From the NCBI GenBank assembly GCA_002480085.1, contig DKPJ01000017.1:310001-374000 (forward strand): a stretch of 64,000 nucleotides of DNA, given 5' to 3'. Origin of the DNA: Enterobacteriaceae bacterium UBA7338. GTDB taxonomy: Bacteria; Pseudomonadota; Gammaproteobacteria; Enterobacterales; Enterobacteriaceae. Position 1 is the first letter of the stretch; each line of letters opens with the position of its first letter. The notes under the pieces were generated by a model. That model searched no databases. It saw nothing but the letters and a program-made list of their open reading frames with translations, and had not been told where the DNA came from. Of the stretch, positions 8,736-15,981 are shown piece by piece. The position numbers and the translations under genes were made by a program.

Positions 8736-9427
8736 TGGAAAATATCTGGTGGTCGCTGCCGCTGACCCTGGCGGTCTTCTTTGCGGCCCGCAAGCTGGCG
8801 GCACGCTTCAGGATGCCGCTGCTCAACCCGCTGCTGGTGGCGATGGTGGTACTGATCCCCTTCCTGCTGTTGACCGGCATTCCCTACTCGCGTTATTTCG
8901 CGGGCAGCAAAATTCTTAACGATCTGCTCCAGCCTGCGGTGGTCGCGCTGGCCTACCCGCTCTACGAGCAGCTGCATCAGATCCGCGCCCGCTGGAAATC
9001 GATCATCTCCATCTGCTTTATCGGCAGCGTGGTGGCGATGGTCACTGGCACCACTATTGCTCTGCTGATGGGTGCCACGCCGGAGATCGCCGCCTCGGTA
9101 CTGCCAAAATCGGTGACCACCCCGATCGCCATGGCGGTGGGGGGCAGCATCGGCGGCATTCCGGCCATTAGCGCGGTCTGCGTCATTTTTGTCGGCATCC
9201 TCGGGGCGGTATTTGGTCATACCCTGCTTAACGTAATGCGCATTCGTACCAAAGCGGCGCGCGGCCTGGCGATGGGTACGGCGTCTCACGCCCTGGGTAC
9301 GGCACGCTGCGCAGAGCTGGATTATCAGGAGGGCGCGTTCAGCTCGCTGGCGCTCGTGCTCTGCGGGATTATCACCTCGCTGATTGCTCCCCTGCTCTTC
9401 CCGCTAATTCTTGCTCTGGTAGGCTAA
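8732..9427 (+). CDS. yohK: LrgB/CidB-family membrane protein YohK
   Basis: Polytopic inner membrane protein of 231 residues, the LrgB-like partner of YohJ. Conserved blocks are LQPAVVALAYPLYEQL, LPKSVTTPIAMAVGG and RGLAMGTASHALGTA, characteristic of the LrgB family, now thought to form a substrate-translocating membrane unit. The start is GTG, overlapping the yohJ stop as GTGA, with AAAAAGGAG upstream; the GTG gives the MM start found in E. coli YohK. The tight overlap indicates translational coupling and a functional pair. The cdd promoter follows immediately. Confidence 0.93.
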   Translation: MMENIWWSLPLTLAVFFAARKLAARFRMPLLNPLLVAMVVLIPFLLLTGIPYSRYFAGSKILNDLLQPAVVALAYPLYEQLHQIRARWKSIISICFIGSVVAMVTGTTIALLMGATPEIAASVLPKSVTTPIAMAVGGSIGGIPAISAVCVIFVGILGAVFGHTLLNVMRIRTKAARGLAMGTASHALGTARCAELDYQEGAFSSLALVLCGIITSLIAPLLFPLILALVG

Positions 9428-9431
9428 AATT

Positions 9432-9531
9432 TGCGATGCGTCGCGCATTTTTAATTTGAATTTCATAAGTTGCATATACAGTGTGATTTGAATCACATAT
9501 AAAGCGCCTGGTGCTCTTTACACTAGGCTCC
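9432..9531 (+). promoter_or_regulatory. cdd promoter with two CRP-type sites (CytR/CRP arrangement)
   Basis: A perfect TGTGA-N6-TCACA occurs at 9482-9497. A weaker site, TGCGA-N6-GCGCA, is at 9432-9447, exactly 50 bases upstream centre to centre. A TACACT -10 element at 9519-9524 puts the start near 9531, so the CRP centres are at about -41.5 and -91.5, the same geometry as E. coli cdd. There CytR binds between two CRP dimers and represses unless cytidine is present. The binding of CytR here is inferred from this architecture. Confidence 0.85.
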
Positions 9532-9556
9532 CATTACACTGCTATGAGGCAACGCC

Positions 9557-10444
9557 ATGCATTCACGTTTTCACTCGGCTTTCGCTACCCTTGCGGAGGA
9601 TCTGCAATCCGCTTTAGCACCCATTCTTGCGGACGACCATTTTCCCGCCATGCTGAGCGCGGAGCAGGTGAAGGCGCTGGTAAGCGCCACGGGACTGGAT
9701 GAAGACGCGCTGGCCTTTGCGCTCCTGCCGCTGGCCGCCGCCTGCGCCCGGGCCGATCTGTCCCATTTCAACGTCGGCGCTATCGCCCGCGGGGTGAGCG
9801 GCACATGGTACTTCGGCGGCAACATGGAGTTTCTCGGCTCCACCATGCAGCAGACTGTGCATGCCGAGCAGAGCGCCATCAGCCACGCCTGGCTACGGGG
9901 CGAAAAATCCCTGGTCGCCATCACCGTTAACTACACCCCCTGCGGCCACTGCCGCCAGTTTATGAACGAGCTGAACAGCGGCCTCAATCTGCGTATTGCC
10001 CTGCCGGGCCGTGCGCCACACACTCTGGCGGACTACCTGCCCGACGCCTTTGGTCCTAAAGATCTTGAGATCAATACCCTGCTGATGGATGAAGAGAACC
10101 ACGGCTTCCCGATAGAGGGGGAAGCGTTGGTTAAAGCGGCCATCACCGCCGCCAACCAGAGCCACGCGCCTTACAGCAAGGCGCCCTCCGGCGTCGCCAT
10201 CGAGCTGAGCAACGGGCAGATTATCGCCGGTCGCTATGCAGAAAATGCGGCATTCAACCCGTCCTTGCCGCCGCTGCAGGGGGCGCTGAATCTGCTGAGC
10301 CTGAACGGCTATGACTATCCGGATATGCGCCGTGCCGTGCTGGCCGAGCGCCCGGACGCGCCGCTCACCCAGTGGGACGCCACTTCCGCCACCCTGCGAG
10401 CGCTGGGCTGCCGCTACGTTGAGCGTGTAGCACTGCCGGCCTGA
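9557..10444 (+). CDS. cdd: Cytidine deaminase
   Basis: Zinc enzyme that hydrolytically deaminates cytidine and deoxycytidine to uridine and deoxyuridine in nucleoside salvage. Length 295 residues, the large dimeric type of enterobacteria with an active N-terminal domain and a degenerate C-terminal copy. Active-site residues are all present: His102 and Glu104 in VHAEQSA, and Cys129 and Cys132 in TPCGHC. The leader TATGAGGCAACGCC before the ATG contains the GAGG ribosome site and is conserved from E. coli. Expression is expected to follow CRP and CytR (see the promoter). sanA follows about 125 bases downstream. Confidence 0.97.
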   Translation: MHSRFHSAFATLAEDLQSALAPILADDHFPAMLSAEQVKALVSATGLDEDALAFALLPLAAACARADLSHFNVGAIARGVSGTWYFGGNMEFLGSTMQQTVHAEQSAISHAWLRGEKSLVAITVNYTPCGHCRQFMNELNSGLNLRIALPGRAPHTLADYLPDAFGPKDLEINTLLMDEENHGFPIEGEALVKAAITAANQSHAPYSKAPSGVAIELSNGQIIAGRYAENAAFNPSLPPLQGALNLLSLNGYDYPDMRRAVLAERPDAPLTQWDATSATLRALGCRYVERVALPA

Positions 10445-10569
10445 GCAGCGGCAATAACACAATGAAATGATTGTGATGAAAATCCCCGCAGTTGAATCGC
10501 TGATTCTTGCGCTTCCTCTGCGGGTAAAGTAGCCTGAATGAAATTTCATCCCCGTACTGAGCTATCTGC

Positions 10570-11289
10570 ATGTTAAAGCGTTTGTTATACAGCCTGTTAG
10601 TCATCATCGGCTTGCTGCTGTTAACCGCGCTTGGTCTCGACCGCTGGATGAGCTGGAAAACCTCGCCGTGGATCTACGATGACCTGCAGGATCTGCCCTA
10701 TCGCCAGGTTGGGGTGGTGCTGGGTACCGCCAAGTATTACCGCACCGGGGTCATTAACCAGTACTATCGCTACCGCATTCAGGGGGCGCTGAACGCCTAT
10801 AACAGCGGCAAGGTAAACTATCTGCTGCTGAGCGGTGATAACGCCCTGCAGAGCTATAACGAGCCGGTAACCATGCGTAAGGATCTGATTGCCGCCGGGG
10901 TCGATCCGCAGGATATCGTGCTCGACTACGCGGGCTTCCGCACCCTGGACTCCATCGTGCGCACGCGTAAGGTCTTCGACGCCAACGACTTTATTATCAT
11001 CACCCAGCGTTTCCACTGCGAACGCGCGCTGTTTATCGCCCTGCACCGGGGCATTCAGGCCCAGTGCTATGCCGTACCCTCGCCTAAAGATATGCTGACC
11101 GTGCGGGTGCGGGAGTTTGGCGCCCGTCTTGGCGCGCTGGCGGATCTCTATATCTTCAAACGCGAGCCGCGCTTCCTCGGCCCGCTGCTGCCTATCTCAT
11201 CGTTACAGGACGTGCCGGACGATGCCCAGGGCTACCCGGCGGTGACGCCGGAGCAGCTGCTCGATATTCAACCGAAAGCGAAAAAGTAA
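10570..11289 (+). CDS. sanA: SanA envelope barrier protein (DUF218 family)
   Basis: Inner membrane protein of 239 residues: a short cytoplasmic start, one transmembrane span at about 5-23, and a periplasmic DUF218 domain. SanA is needed for exclusion of vancomycin at elevated temperature and has been linked to peptidoglycan and enterobacterial common antigen homeostasis; the biochemical activity is not established. Conserved DUF218 signatures are GVVLGTAKYY, LLLSGDN and ITQRFHCERALFIA. It agrees closely with E. coli SanA including the C-terminal YPAVTPEQLL. It is followed after 11 bases by a BIME array. Confidence 0.95.
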   Translation: MLKRLLYSLLVIIGLLLLTALGLDRWMSWKTSPWIYDDLQDLPYRQVGVVLGTAKYYRTGVINQYYRYRIQGALNAYNSGKVNYLLLSGDNALQSYNEPVTMRKDLIAAGVDPQDIVLDYAGFRTLDSIVRTRKVFDANDFIIITQRFHCERALFIALHRGIQAQCYAVPSPKDMLTVRVREFGARLGALADLYIFKREPRFLGPLLPISSLQDVPDDAQGYPAVTPEQLLDIQPKAKK

Positions 11290-11300
11290 TGCTTTTTTGC

Positions 11301-11587
11301 GCCCGGTGGCGCTGCGCTTACCGGGCCTACAAACCTGCACCGTGCACACCGTAGGCCGGGGCAAACGCAGTGCCGCCCGGCGTTGCAACATCAGCAGATT
11401 AACGCCCGGTGGCGCTGCGCTTACCGGGCCTACAAACCTGCACCGTGCACACCGTAGGCCGGGCAAACGCAGTGCCGCCCGGCGTTGCAGCATCAGCAGA
11501 GTAACGCCCGGTGGCGCTGCGCTTACGCGGGCCTACAAACCTGCACCGTGCACACCGTAGGCCGGGGCAAACGCAGTGCCGCCCGGC
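11301..11587. repeat. Three-copy tandem BIME (REP pairs)
   Basis: Three near-identical units begin at 11301, 11404 and 11506 (periods 103 and 102 bases). Each holds a forward REP starting GCCCGGTGGCGCTGCGCTTA, a linker containing the palindromic GTGCAC, and an inverse REP ending GCCGCCCGGC; about 22 unique-looking bases ending in TAAC separate the copies. Copy 3 carries an extra two bases in its first REP (CTTACGCGGGCC instead of CTTACCGGGCC type), and copy 2 lacks one G in its second REP. BIMEs of this kind bind gyrase, IHF or Pol I in E. coli and block 3' exonucleases. It separates sanA from the convergent EAL gene. Confidence 0.93.
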
Positions 11588-11594
11588 ATATTCC

Positions 11595-12821
11595 TCAGAA
11601 GGCGATATTATCTGCCCAGGCGGTCGCCTTTTTCATCGTCTCAATCACCGTTTCAGGCGCCAGGCCGAGACTTTTTGCCACGCCGTTAACCTCCTCCCAC
11701 CGCTGCTGCTCATAGAGGCGCGCCAGCGCGAGGAACGGATAGAGCACCCCTTCATCCTGGGTCAGGGCCTGCATAACCCGCTCCGACAGCGCGATCTGCT
11801 TAACCAGATCCTCCAGGGCGATACCCAGAATAGCGTCCAGCAGCGAGAAGAGTCCGCAGAAGAAGGCATCATGGGAGAGCGGCTCCCGCCCCGCCGCTTT
11901 CGCAAGCAGCTCGCAGAACATGCCCCGAACCAGGCTCATATGGTACAGCTCGGTAGTCTTGACGTTGGCGATGCTGGTCAGGCAGGAGATCGAGACAAAG
12001 CGGCGCAGCTCGTTAAAGCCAAGATAGAGTAGCGTATCCTTAAGGGTGCTGTTTTTCACCATCTCAATGCCACGGGTGTTATAGACCACGTTGCGGGTGT
12101 AGCGCATTAAGGTATAGGAGAGGCTAATATCGCTCTTGAGATAATTTTCGATTTTCGCCAGGTCAGGATTCTGTGCGTTAACCTCGGCGATAAGCTGGAT
12201 CTGCAGCACCTTGTTTTGCGATAGCCGCCTGTTTTGCAGCACTTCCGGCTTGCTGTAGAAGTAGCCCTGAAAGAGATCGAAGCCGAACGCCTTGTATCTA
12301 TCGAACTCCTCCTGGGTTTCCACCTTTTCAGCCAGCAGCGTCACCTTGCCAAGACGATCGCGGTTTTGCGCTAGATAGCTCGCTATCTCATCGAAGCTTT
12401 GTGCCTGGATATCGAATTTGATGATGCTGATATAGGGAAAAAAGCGCTCCCACTCGCTTTTCAGCGCAAAGTCATCAAGCGCTATCTGGAAGCCGCCGGC
12501 GTAGAGGCGGCGCACGGCGGCCAATAGATCGTCGTCCGGCGTTGCCGTCTCAAGGATCTCAATCACCACCTTGTCGTGGGGCAGCGCATCGGCAAAGCCC
12601 TGTACGATCATCTCGCCGGGAAAGTTGATATAGCAGGCATGCTTGCCCACCAGCGACGGCAGCGGCGTTGAAAAGAAGAGATCGGAAATAATTTGTTTCG
12701 TTGCATACTCAGACGAGACGTCTGGAAACCGATTGGTCAGCCCGTCACGAAACAGCAGCTCCCAGCCAACGGTGGCCATGTTGTTGTTAAAAATGGGTTG
12801 TCTCGCAACAAATGAGTACAT
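11595..12821 (-). CDS. EAL-HDOD signalling protein with degenerate EAL domain
   Basis: Cytoplasmic protein of 408 residues. The N-terminal half is an EAL-type phosphodiesterase fold (FVARQPIFNNN start, YINFPGE, IEILET, IALDDFAL, LLAEKVET, FQGYFYSKP) and the C-terminal half is an HDOD domain (LMRYTRNVVYN, LGFNELRRFVSISCL, FFCGLFSLLDAILG). This is the YuxH/CdgJ class. The EAL signature itself reads ELL, and DDFGTG is reduced to DDFA, so c-di-GMP hydrolysis is unlikely and a binding or scaffolding role is more plausible. The start at 12821 is chosen for the GGAG at -10; an upstream ATG at 12851 lacks a ribosome site. It lies alone between the BIME and the emrE homologue. Confidence 0.82.
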   Translation of the reverse strand: MYSFVARQPIFNNNMATVGWELLFRDGLTNRFPDVSSEYATKQIISDLFFSTPLPSLVGKHACYINFPGEMIVQGFADALPHDKVVIEILETATPDDDLLAAVRRLYAGGFQIALDDFALKSEWERFFPYISIIKFDIQAQSFDEIASYLAQNRDRLGKVTLLAEKVETQEEFDRYKAFGFDLFQGYFYSKPEVLQNRRLSQNKVLQIQLIAEVNAQNPDLAKIENYLKSDISLSYTLMRYTRNVVYNTRGIEMVKNSTLKDTLLYLGFNELRRFVSISCLTSIANVKTTELYHMSLVRGMFCELLAKAAGREPLSHDAFFCGLFSLLDAILGIALEDLVKQIALSERVMQALTQDEGVLYPFLALARLYEQQRWEEVNGVAKSLGLAPETVIETMKKATAWADNIAF

Positions 12822-12919
12822 ACTCCTCTCCATGGCATATGTCAGCGGCAAAAAATGACTCTTTAACTATAGCTAAAACCCCCCTGAGATCGAGCGCTCA
12901 GGCCGCGCTAGCTCACACT

Positions 12920-13252
12920 TTAGTGCGCAACGCTTTTAGAAAAGAGGTTAATAACCAGTACCCCAGCGCAGATGAGCGCCATTCCACCAATGGCAGGCAG
13001 ATCCAGCTTCTGGCCGCTGAAGATCCACCCGGCGGCGCTAATTAACACAATCCCCACCCCTGACCAGATGGCATAGGCAATGCCGGTAGGAATGTACTGT
13101 ATGGTCTGGGAGAGAAACCAGAACGCCACCGCATAGCAGCCCAGCGTTGCCGCCGTCGGCCACAGTTTGGTGAACCCTTCCGAATAGCGCATCAGCGTTG
13201 TGCCGATCACCTCTGCCACAATGGCGATCCCCAGATGAACATAAGCGTGCAT
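12920..13252 (-). CDS. emrE: Small multidrug resistance transporter, EmrE type
   Basis: Four-span proton/drug antiporter of 110 residues from the SMR family, exporting lipophilic cations such as ethidium and quaternary ammonium compounds. The essential glutamate is present as Glu14 in AEVIGTTLM, and the signature YIPTGIAYAIWSGVGIVLIS in the third span is identical to E. coli EmrE. The C-terminus (ICAGVLVINLFS) also agrees. In E. coli emrE sits in a prophage; here it is a core-like gene between the EAL protein and the YetF cluster. Both gene and neighbours have ordinary GC, so recent import is not indicated. The symbol denotes homology; drug range is untested. Confidence 0.88.
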   Translation of the reverse strand: MHAYVHLGIAIVAEVIGTTLMRYSEGFTKLWPTAATLGCYAVAFWFLSQTIQYIPTGIAYAIWSGVGIVLISAAGWIFSGQKLDLPAIGGMALICAGVLVINLFSKSVAH

Positions 13253-13368
13253 GAACCCTCCTTTTTTACTTCATTATGTAAAATATGCCACCTGCCGTTA
13301 CATATCGCTACCTTATAACCTCCGCCGCAGGGCATCTATACTGTTACTGACACAGGAGGTTATTAATT

Positions 13369-13563
13369 GTGAGAATACTAAAATATCTATTCACCAGTCC
13401 GGAAAAGCTGCTCCAGGTAACCGATCACCGCAACGTTCAGGAATCTATCGATGACGGGGAGCGGATCATCATAGACGAAGACGGCAGAGCGCGGGTTAAC
13501 GTACGCAGCCAGGCCGTTAAAGAGGATTTTACCCGCCATGTTGATGCACTAAAGAGGGCGTAA
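13369..13563 (+). CDS. Small conserved-looking hypothetical protein (64 residues)
   Basis: Not recognised. A 64-residue soluble, charged protein starting at GTG, with a strong AGGAGG ribosome site at 13354-13359. It is predicted to have a basic start (RILKYLF), a central acidic patch with IDDGERIIIDEDG, and a C-terminal amphipathic helix (AVKEDFTRHVDALKRA). Its TAA stop is one base before the ATG of the next gene, so it is almost certainly translated as the first gene of the membrane cluster 13369-15319. Confidence 0.65.
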   Translation: MRILKYLFTSPEKLLQVTDHRNVQESIDDGERIIIDEDGRARVNVRSQAVKEDFTRHVDALKRA

Positions 13564-13564
13564 G

Positions 13565-14332
13565 ATGGCGACAGCAATATTCATGGTGTTGATGGTTTCC
13601 GGCTACTGGTACACCAGCCGCGATCTCTCGACCCGTTTCAAACTGCGGCGCTCCTTTGGCTGGGACGTCTACTTTCTGGTGGCCCTGTATGGCTGCATCT
13701 TTATGCTGCAGGGGATCATCGCTACCGCGCTGGTGTGGCTGCTGCTGCTGTTCTCGTCCATGGGTATGGATGCGTTGCCGCAGTGGTTTGGTGCAGAAGA
13801 GCACCGTCTGCAGGTGACTTTTATGAACTGGAGCTTCCTGGGCATTCAGGCTCCGGTAGTGATTATGCTGGCATTTGCTACCCTCTTTTGCCTCTACCGC
13901 TCCAACTGGGCTGGCAGCGCCCGCCTCGACAGCAACGGTCGTCGCCAGCTGTATAAGTTTCTGACGCGGGGTAACGGCGTTGAAGGCCTGCTTTATCAGT
14001 GTATGGAGACGGGCCAGCTGGCGTGGATCACGTTGAAGTCGCAGCGGGTCTATATCGGTATGATCCACGCCGCCACCCTGGACGATACCGAAGTGAGAAA
14101 TATTGAGCTGATCCCAATGCTGAGCGGCCACCGGGATCGACACTCTCATCAGCTTAACATTGAGAACAACTACAGCGCCTGGTATGCCAAGCATAATATC
14201 AACCTCGACACCGAGCCGCAGTCGGCGCTCGATTTCCGCAAGGTGATCCTGCTGGATGAGGTCGAGAGCCTGTCGCTGTTCGATCCGGCGCAGGTTATGG
14301 CGATGGGTATCAAGGAAGAGCCGCAGGCATAA
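13565..14332 (+). CDS. Membrane protein of unknown function, three spans plus cytosolic domain
   Basis: Not recognised. The 255-residue product has hydrophobic segments at about 3-16, 36-66 (long, possibly a helical hairpin or one extended span) and 93-114, followed by a soluble domain of about 135 residues. The soluble part contains SQRVYIGMIHAATL and a late FRKVILLDEVESLSLFD, which looks like a compact beta-rich domain similar in flavour to PRC-barrel or DUF6338-type modules, but this is only an impression. The reading starts one base after the preceding stop (TAAGATG), pointing to coupled translation. Nineteen bases separate it from the next gene. Confidence 0.7.
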   Translation: MATAIFMVLMVSGYWYTSRDLSTRFKLRRSFGWDVYFLVALYGCIFMLQGIIATALVWLLLLFSSMGMDALPQWFGAEEHRLQVTFMNWSFLGIQAPVVIMLAFATLFCLYRSNWAGSARLDSNGRRQLYKFLTRGNGVEGLLYQCMETGQLAWITLKSQRVYIGMIHAATLDDTEVRNIELIPMLSGHRDRHSHQLNIENNYSAWYAKHNINLDTEPQSALDFRKVILLDEVESLSLFDPAQVMAMGIKEEPQA

Positions 14333-14350
14333 CGTTAACAGGATGGCACA

Positions 14351-14863
14351 ATGCGTAAAACGTCTCTGCCCAATGAGGATCCGCCGCCGGTTCGGGAGAA
14401 GCATCTCTGGTTAAGCTTTGAAGCCAACGTGCGGCGGGTTGGTTTCTTTGCGCTGCTTTGCATCGTGCTGGCCGCATTAAGCGGCCTCTTCTCGCGAGGC
14501 CATTATAGCCACGTTGAGCGCAGCAATGCTGACAATACGTTGACCCTGAGCTACGAGCGGTTTAACCGCCAGCAGAGCGATGTGGATATGGAGATTTCAA
14601 CTACGGCGGCCAGCGGAAATACGCTTACTATTACCCTGGGCGGCGATTTTATGCAGGCGTTTAAGATCGATACGCTCCAGCCGCAGCCGGATAAAACCTG
14701 GAGCCAGGGCGGCAGCCTGGTACTGGAGTACGAGCGCAGCAGCCTGCCGTCCAGCGGAAAGGTGTGGCTGGGCCTGCTGCCACAGCAGCCCGGCAGCAGC
14801 ACCAGTACCGTGACCGTCAACAACGGCCCGCCCCTCTCTTTCTGGCAGTTTACCTACCTCTAG
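14351..14863 (+). CDS. Single-span membrane protein with periplasmic beta-rich domain
   Basis: Not recognised. A 170-residue protein with a proline-rich cytoplasmic start (LPNEDPPPVREK), one transmembrane span at about 29-46 (VGFFALLCIVLAALSGLF), and a periplasmic domain of about 120 residues rich in T, S and Q with alternating hydrophobic strands. It has no lipobox and no recognisable enzyme motif. AGGA lies about 12 bases before the ATG. Its place between a polytopic protein and a YetF-family protein, with nine bases to the latter, suggests the products form one membrane complex. Confidence 0.7.
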   Translation: MRKTSLPNEDPPPVREKHLWLSFEANVRRVGFFALLCIVLAALSGLFSRGHYSHVERSNADNTLTLSYERFNRQQSDVDMEISTTAASGNTLTITLGGDFMQAFKIDTLQPQPDKTWSQGGSLVLEYERSSLPSSGKVWLGLLPQQPGSSTSTVTVNNGPPLSFWQFTYL

Positions 14864-14872
14864 GAGCACAAT

Positions 14873-15319
14873 ATGGAAATGGTTCTCAGAGCGTTGGCCA
14901 TCTACCTGGTGTTAATGGTGGTGTTTAAGATTGCCGGACGGCGAGCGCTGATGCAGATGACCTCGTTCGATCTGATCCTGCTGCTGATTATTAGCGAGGC
15001 GACGCAGCAGGCGCTGCTGGGCAATGACTTTTCCGTTACCGGCGCCGCGCTTACCATTATTACGCTGGTAGTGGTGGATATGCTGTTTGGCTACCTGAAG
15101 CGGTATCTGCCGGGCGTCGAGGCGACCATCGACGGCACGCCGGTGATCCTCGTGGAGAATGGCCGACTGCTTGAGAAGAAGATGAAGCAGGCCGATATCT
15201 CCTATGACGATATCATGGCTTTTGCCCGCAACGGCCAGGGGATCGATAAGCTAGCGGATATCAAATACGCTATTCTGGAGCAGAACGGCCATATCTCTAT
15301 CATTCCTGCAAGCAAATAA
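14873..15319 (+). CDS. DUF421 (YetF-family) membrane protein
   Basis: A 148-residue protein with an N-terminal membrane region (spans at about 4-21, 32-48 and 55-75) and a cytosolic DUF421 domain. The family signature appears as AGRRALMQMTSFDLILLLII and the later GTPVILVENGRLLEKKMKQA and ISYDDIMAFAR blocks. YetF proteins in Bacillus endospores are linked to spore germination and membrane state, while their function in enterobacteria is not known. AGGAG precedes the ATG by about 9 bases. It is the last gene of the cluster starting at 13369; a plus-strand hairpin with T6 ends at 15382. Confidence 0.85.
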   Translation: MEMVLRALAIYLVLMVVFKIAGRRALMQMTSFDLILLLIISEATQQALLGNDFSVTGAALTIITLVVVDMLFGYLKRYLPGVEATIDGTPVILVENGRLLEKKMKQADISYDDIMAFARNGQGIDKLADIKYAILEQNGHISIIPASK

Positions 15320-15321
15320 AA

Positions 15322-15346
15322 AACCGGCCAGCATGGCTGACCGGTT
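15322..15346 (-). terminator. Terminator of the yciG-yciF operon (minus strand)
   Basis: An 11-position stem (AACCGGCCAGC with GCTGACCGGTT, one C/A mismatch as drawn on the plus strand) and a three-base loop. Read on the minus strand it is followed by TTTTTATTTG, a good intrinsic terminator. It lies 16 bases downstream of the 28-codon gene stop. Confidence 0.75.
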
Positions 15347-15355
15347 CTCTTCACG

Positions 15356-15382
15356 CCTGAGCTATTTCTTCTCAGGTTTTTT
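15356..15382 (+). terminator. Terminator of the YetF cluster (plus strand)
   Basis: Six-base-pair stem CCTGAG / CTCAGG with a nine-base loop, followed by six T on the plus strand. It terminates the 13369-15319 cluster. Its bases overlap the 3' end of the minus-strand 28-codon gene. Confidence 0.65.
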
Positions 15383-15448
15383 GTCACCGGACTCCGGCGA
15401 CTCGGAAGGATCGTCTTTTTCAACGTTCAGGATATAATCAATACGCAT
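15362..15448 (-). CDS. Putative 28-residue small protein after yciF
   Basis: Not a known gene. Twenty-eight codons with an almost ideal start: TAAGGAGACGTT then ATG, where the ribosome site shares bases with the yciF stop codon. The product begins MRIDYILNVEKDD and continues with S/P/E/G residues to a lysine-rich end (KKPEKK), so it is soluble, disordered and highly charged. Position, spacing (9 bases) and the intrinsic terminator just beyond its stop suggest it is the last gene of the yciG-yciF operon. Real translation is unproven. Confidence 0.55.
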   Translation of the reverse strand: MRIDYILNVEKDDPSESPESGDKKPEKK

Positions 15449-15457
15449 AACGTCTCC

Positions 15458-15937
15458 TTATTTTTTGCCTTCGGCGATGCCGGTGAGCTTCACGTCGGTC
15501 TCTTTCTCTTCGTTCAGCGTCTCTTCCAGCAGCTTAGCAGCTTCAGTGTAGCCCAGCTTCTGCGCCAGGGTACGCAGGGTACCGTAAGAGGCGATCTCAT
15601 AGTGCTCGACTTTTTGCGCCGCACCAATCAGACCTTCGTCGCGCAGTTCGCCTGCGGCAACGGAATCGATGATCTCCTGGGCCTCTTCCACCAGCCCTTC
15701 GAGGGCATGGCACTTCATACGGCGAATACGTAGACCTTCGGTTACTTCAACAATCTGGTCGATTCGTTCAATCTGCCCGCGGGTCTCTTCAAGATGGGTT
15801 TCAAACGCGGTAACCAATTGCTCTGAGGTCGCTGCGCGGGCCATTTTTGGCAATGCGCGCGCTATTTGTTTCTCGGCGCTGTATATGTCTGACAGTTCAT
15901 GAATAAAAAGATCTTCAAGTGTTTTAACCGCTGGCAT
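15458..15937 (-). CDS. yciF: Ferritin-like DUF892 stress protein YciF
   Basis: Cytoplasmic four-helix-bundle protein of 159 residues, DUF892/YciE-YciF family. E. coli YciF is a dimeric ferritin-like protein induced by RpoS and osmotic stress; metal or substrate is uncertain. Family segments visible are DLFIHELSDIYSAEKQI, HLEETRGQIERIDQIVE, MKCHALEGL and KVEHYEIASYGTL, with Glu and His residues placed as in di-iron bundles. The start MPAVKTLEDLF at 15937 fits the family and has GAGG upstream; the in-frame extension to 16030 runs through a hairpin and is not coding. Unlike E. coli there is only one DUF892 copy (no yciE). Confidence 0.93.
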   Translation of the reverse strand: MPAVKTLEDLFIHELSDIYSAEKQIARALPKMARAATSEQLVTAFETHLEETRGQIERIDQIVEVTEGLRIRRMKCHALEGLVEEAQEIIDSVAAGELRDEGLIGAAQKVEHYEIASYGTLRTLAQKLGYTEAAKLLEETLNEEKETDVKLTGIAEGKK

Positions 15938-15981
15938 AATTAATTCCTCATTATTTCGCCGGAATAGATCCTTAAGGGATT

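Noticed and set aside
11297..11590. Repeats at 11301-11587 considered as a CRISPR array or as short coding frames
   Set aside because: The intervals between the repeats are themselves identical and the units are REP pairs; the frames read only the repeat.
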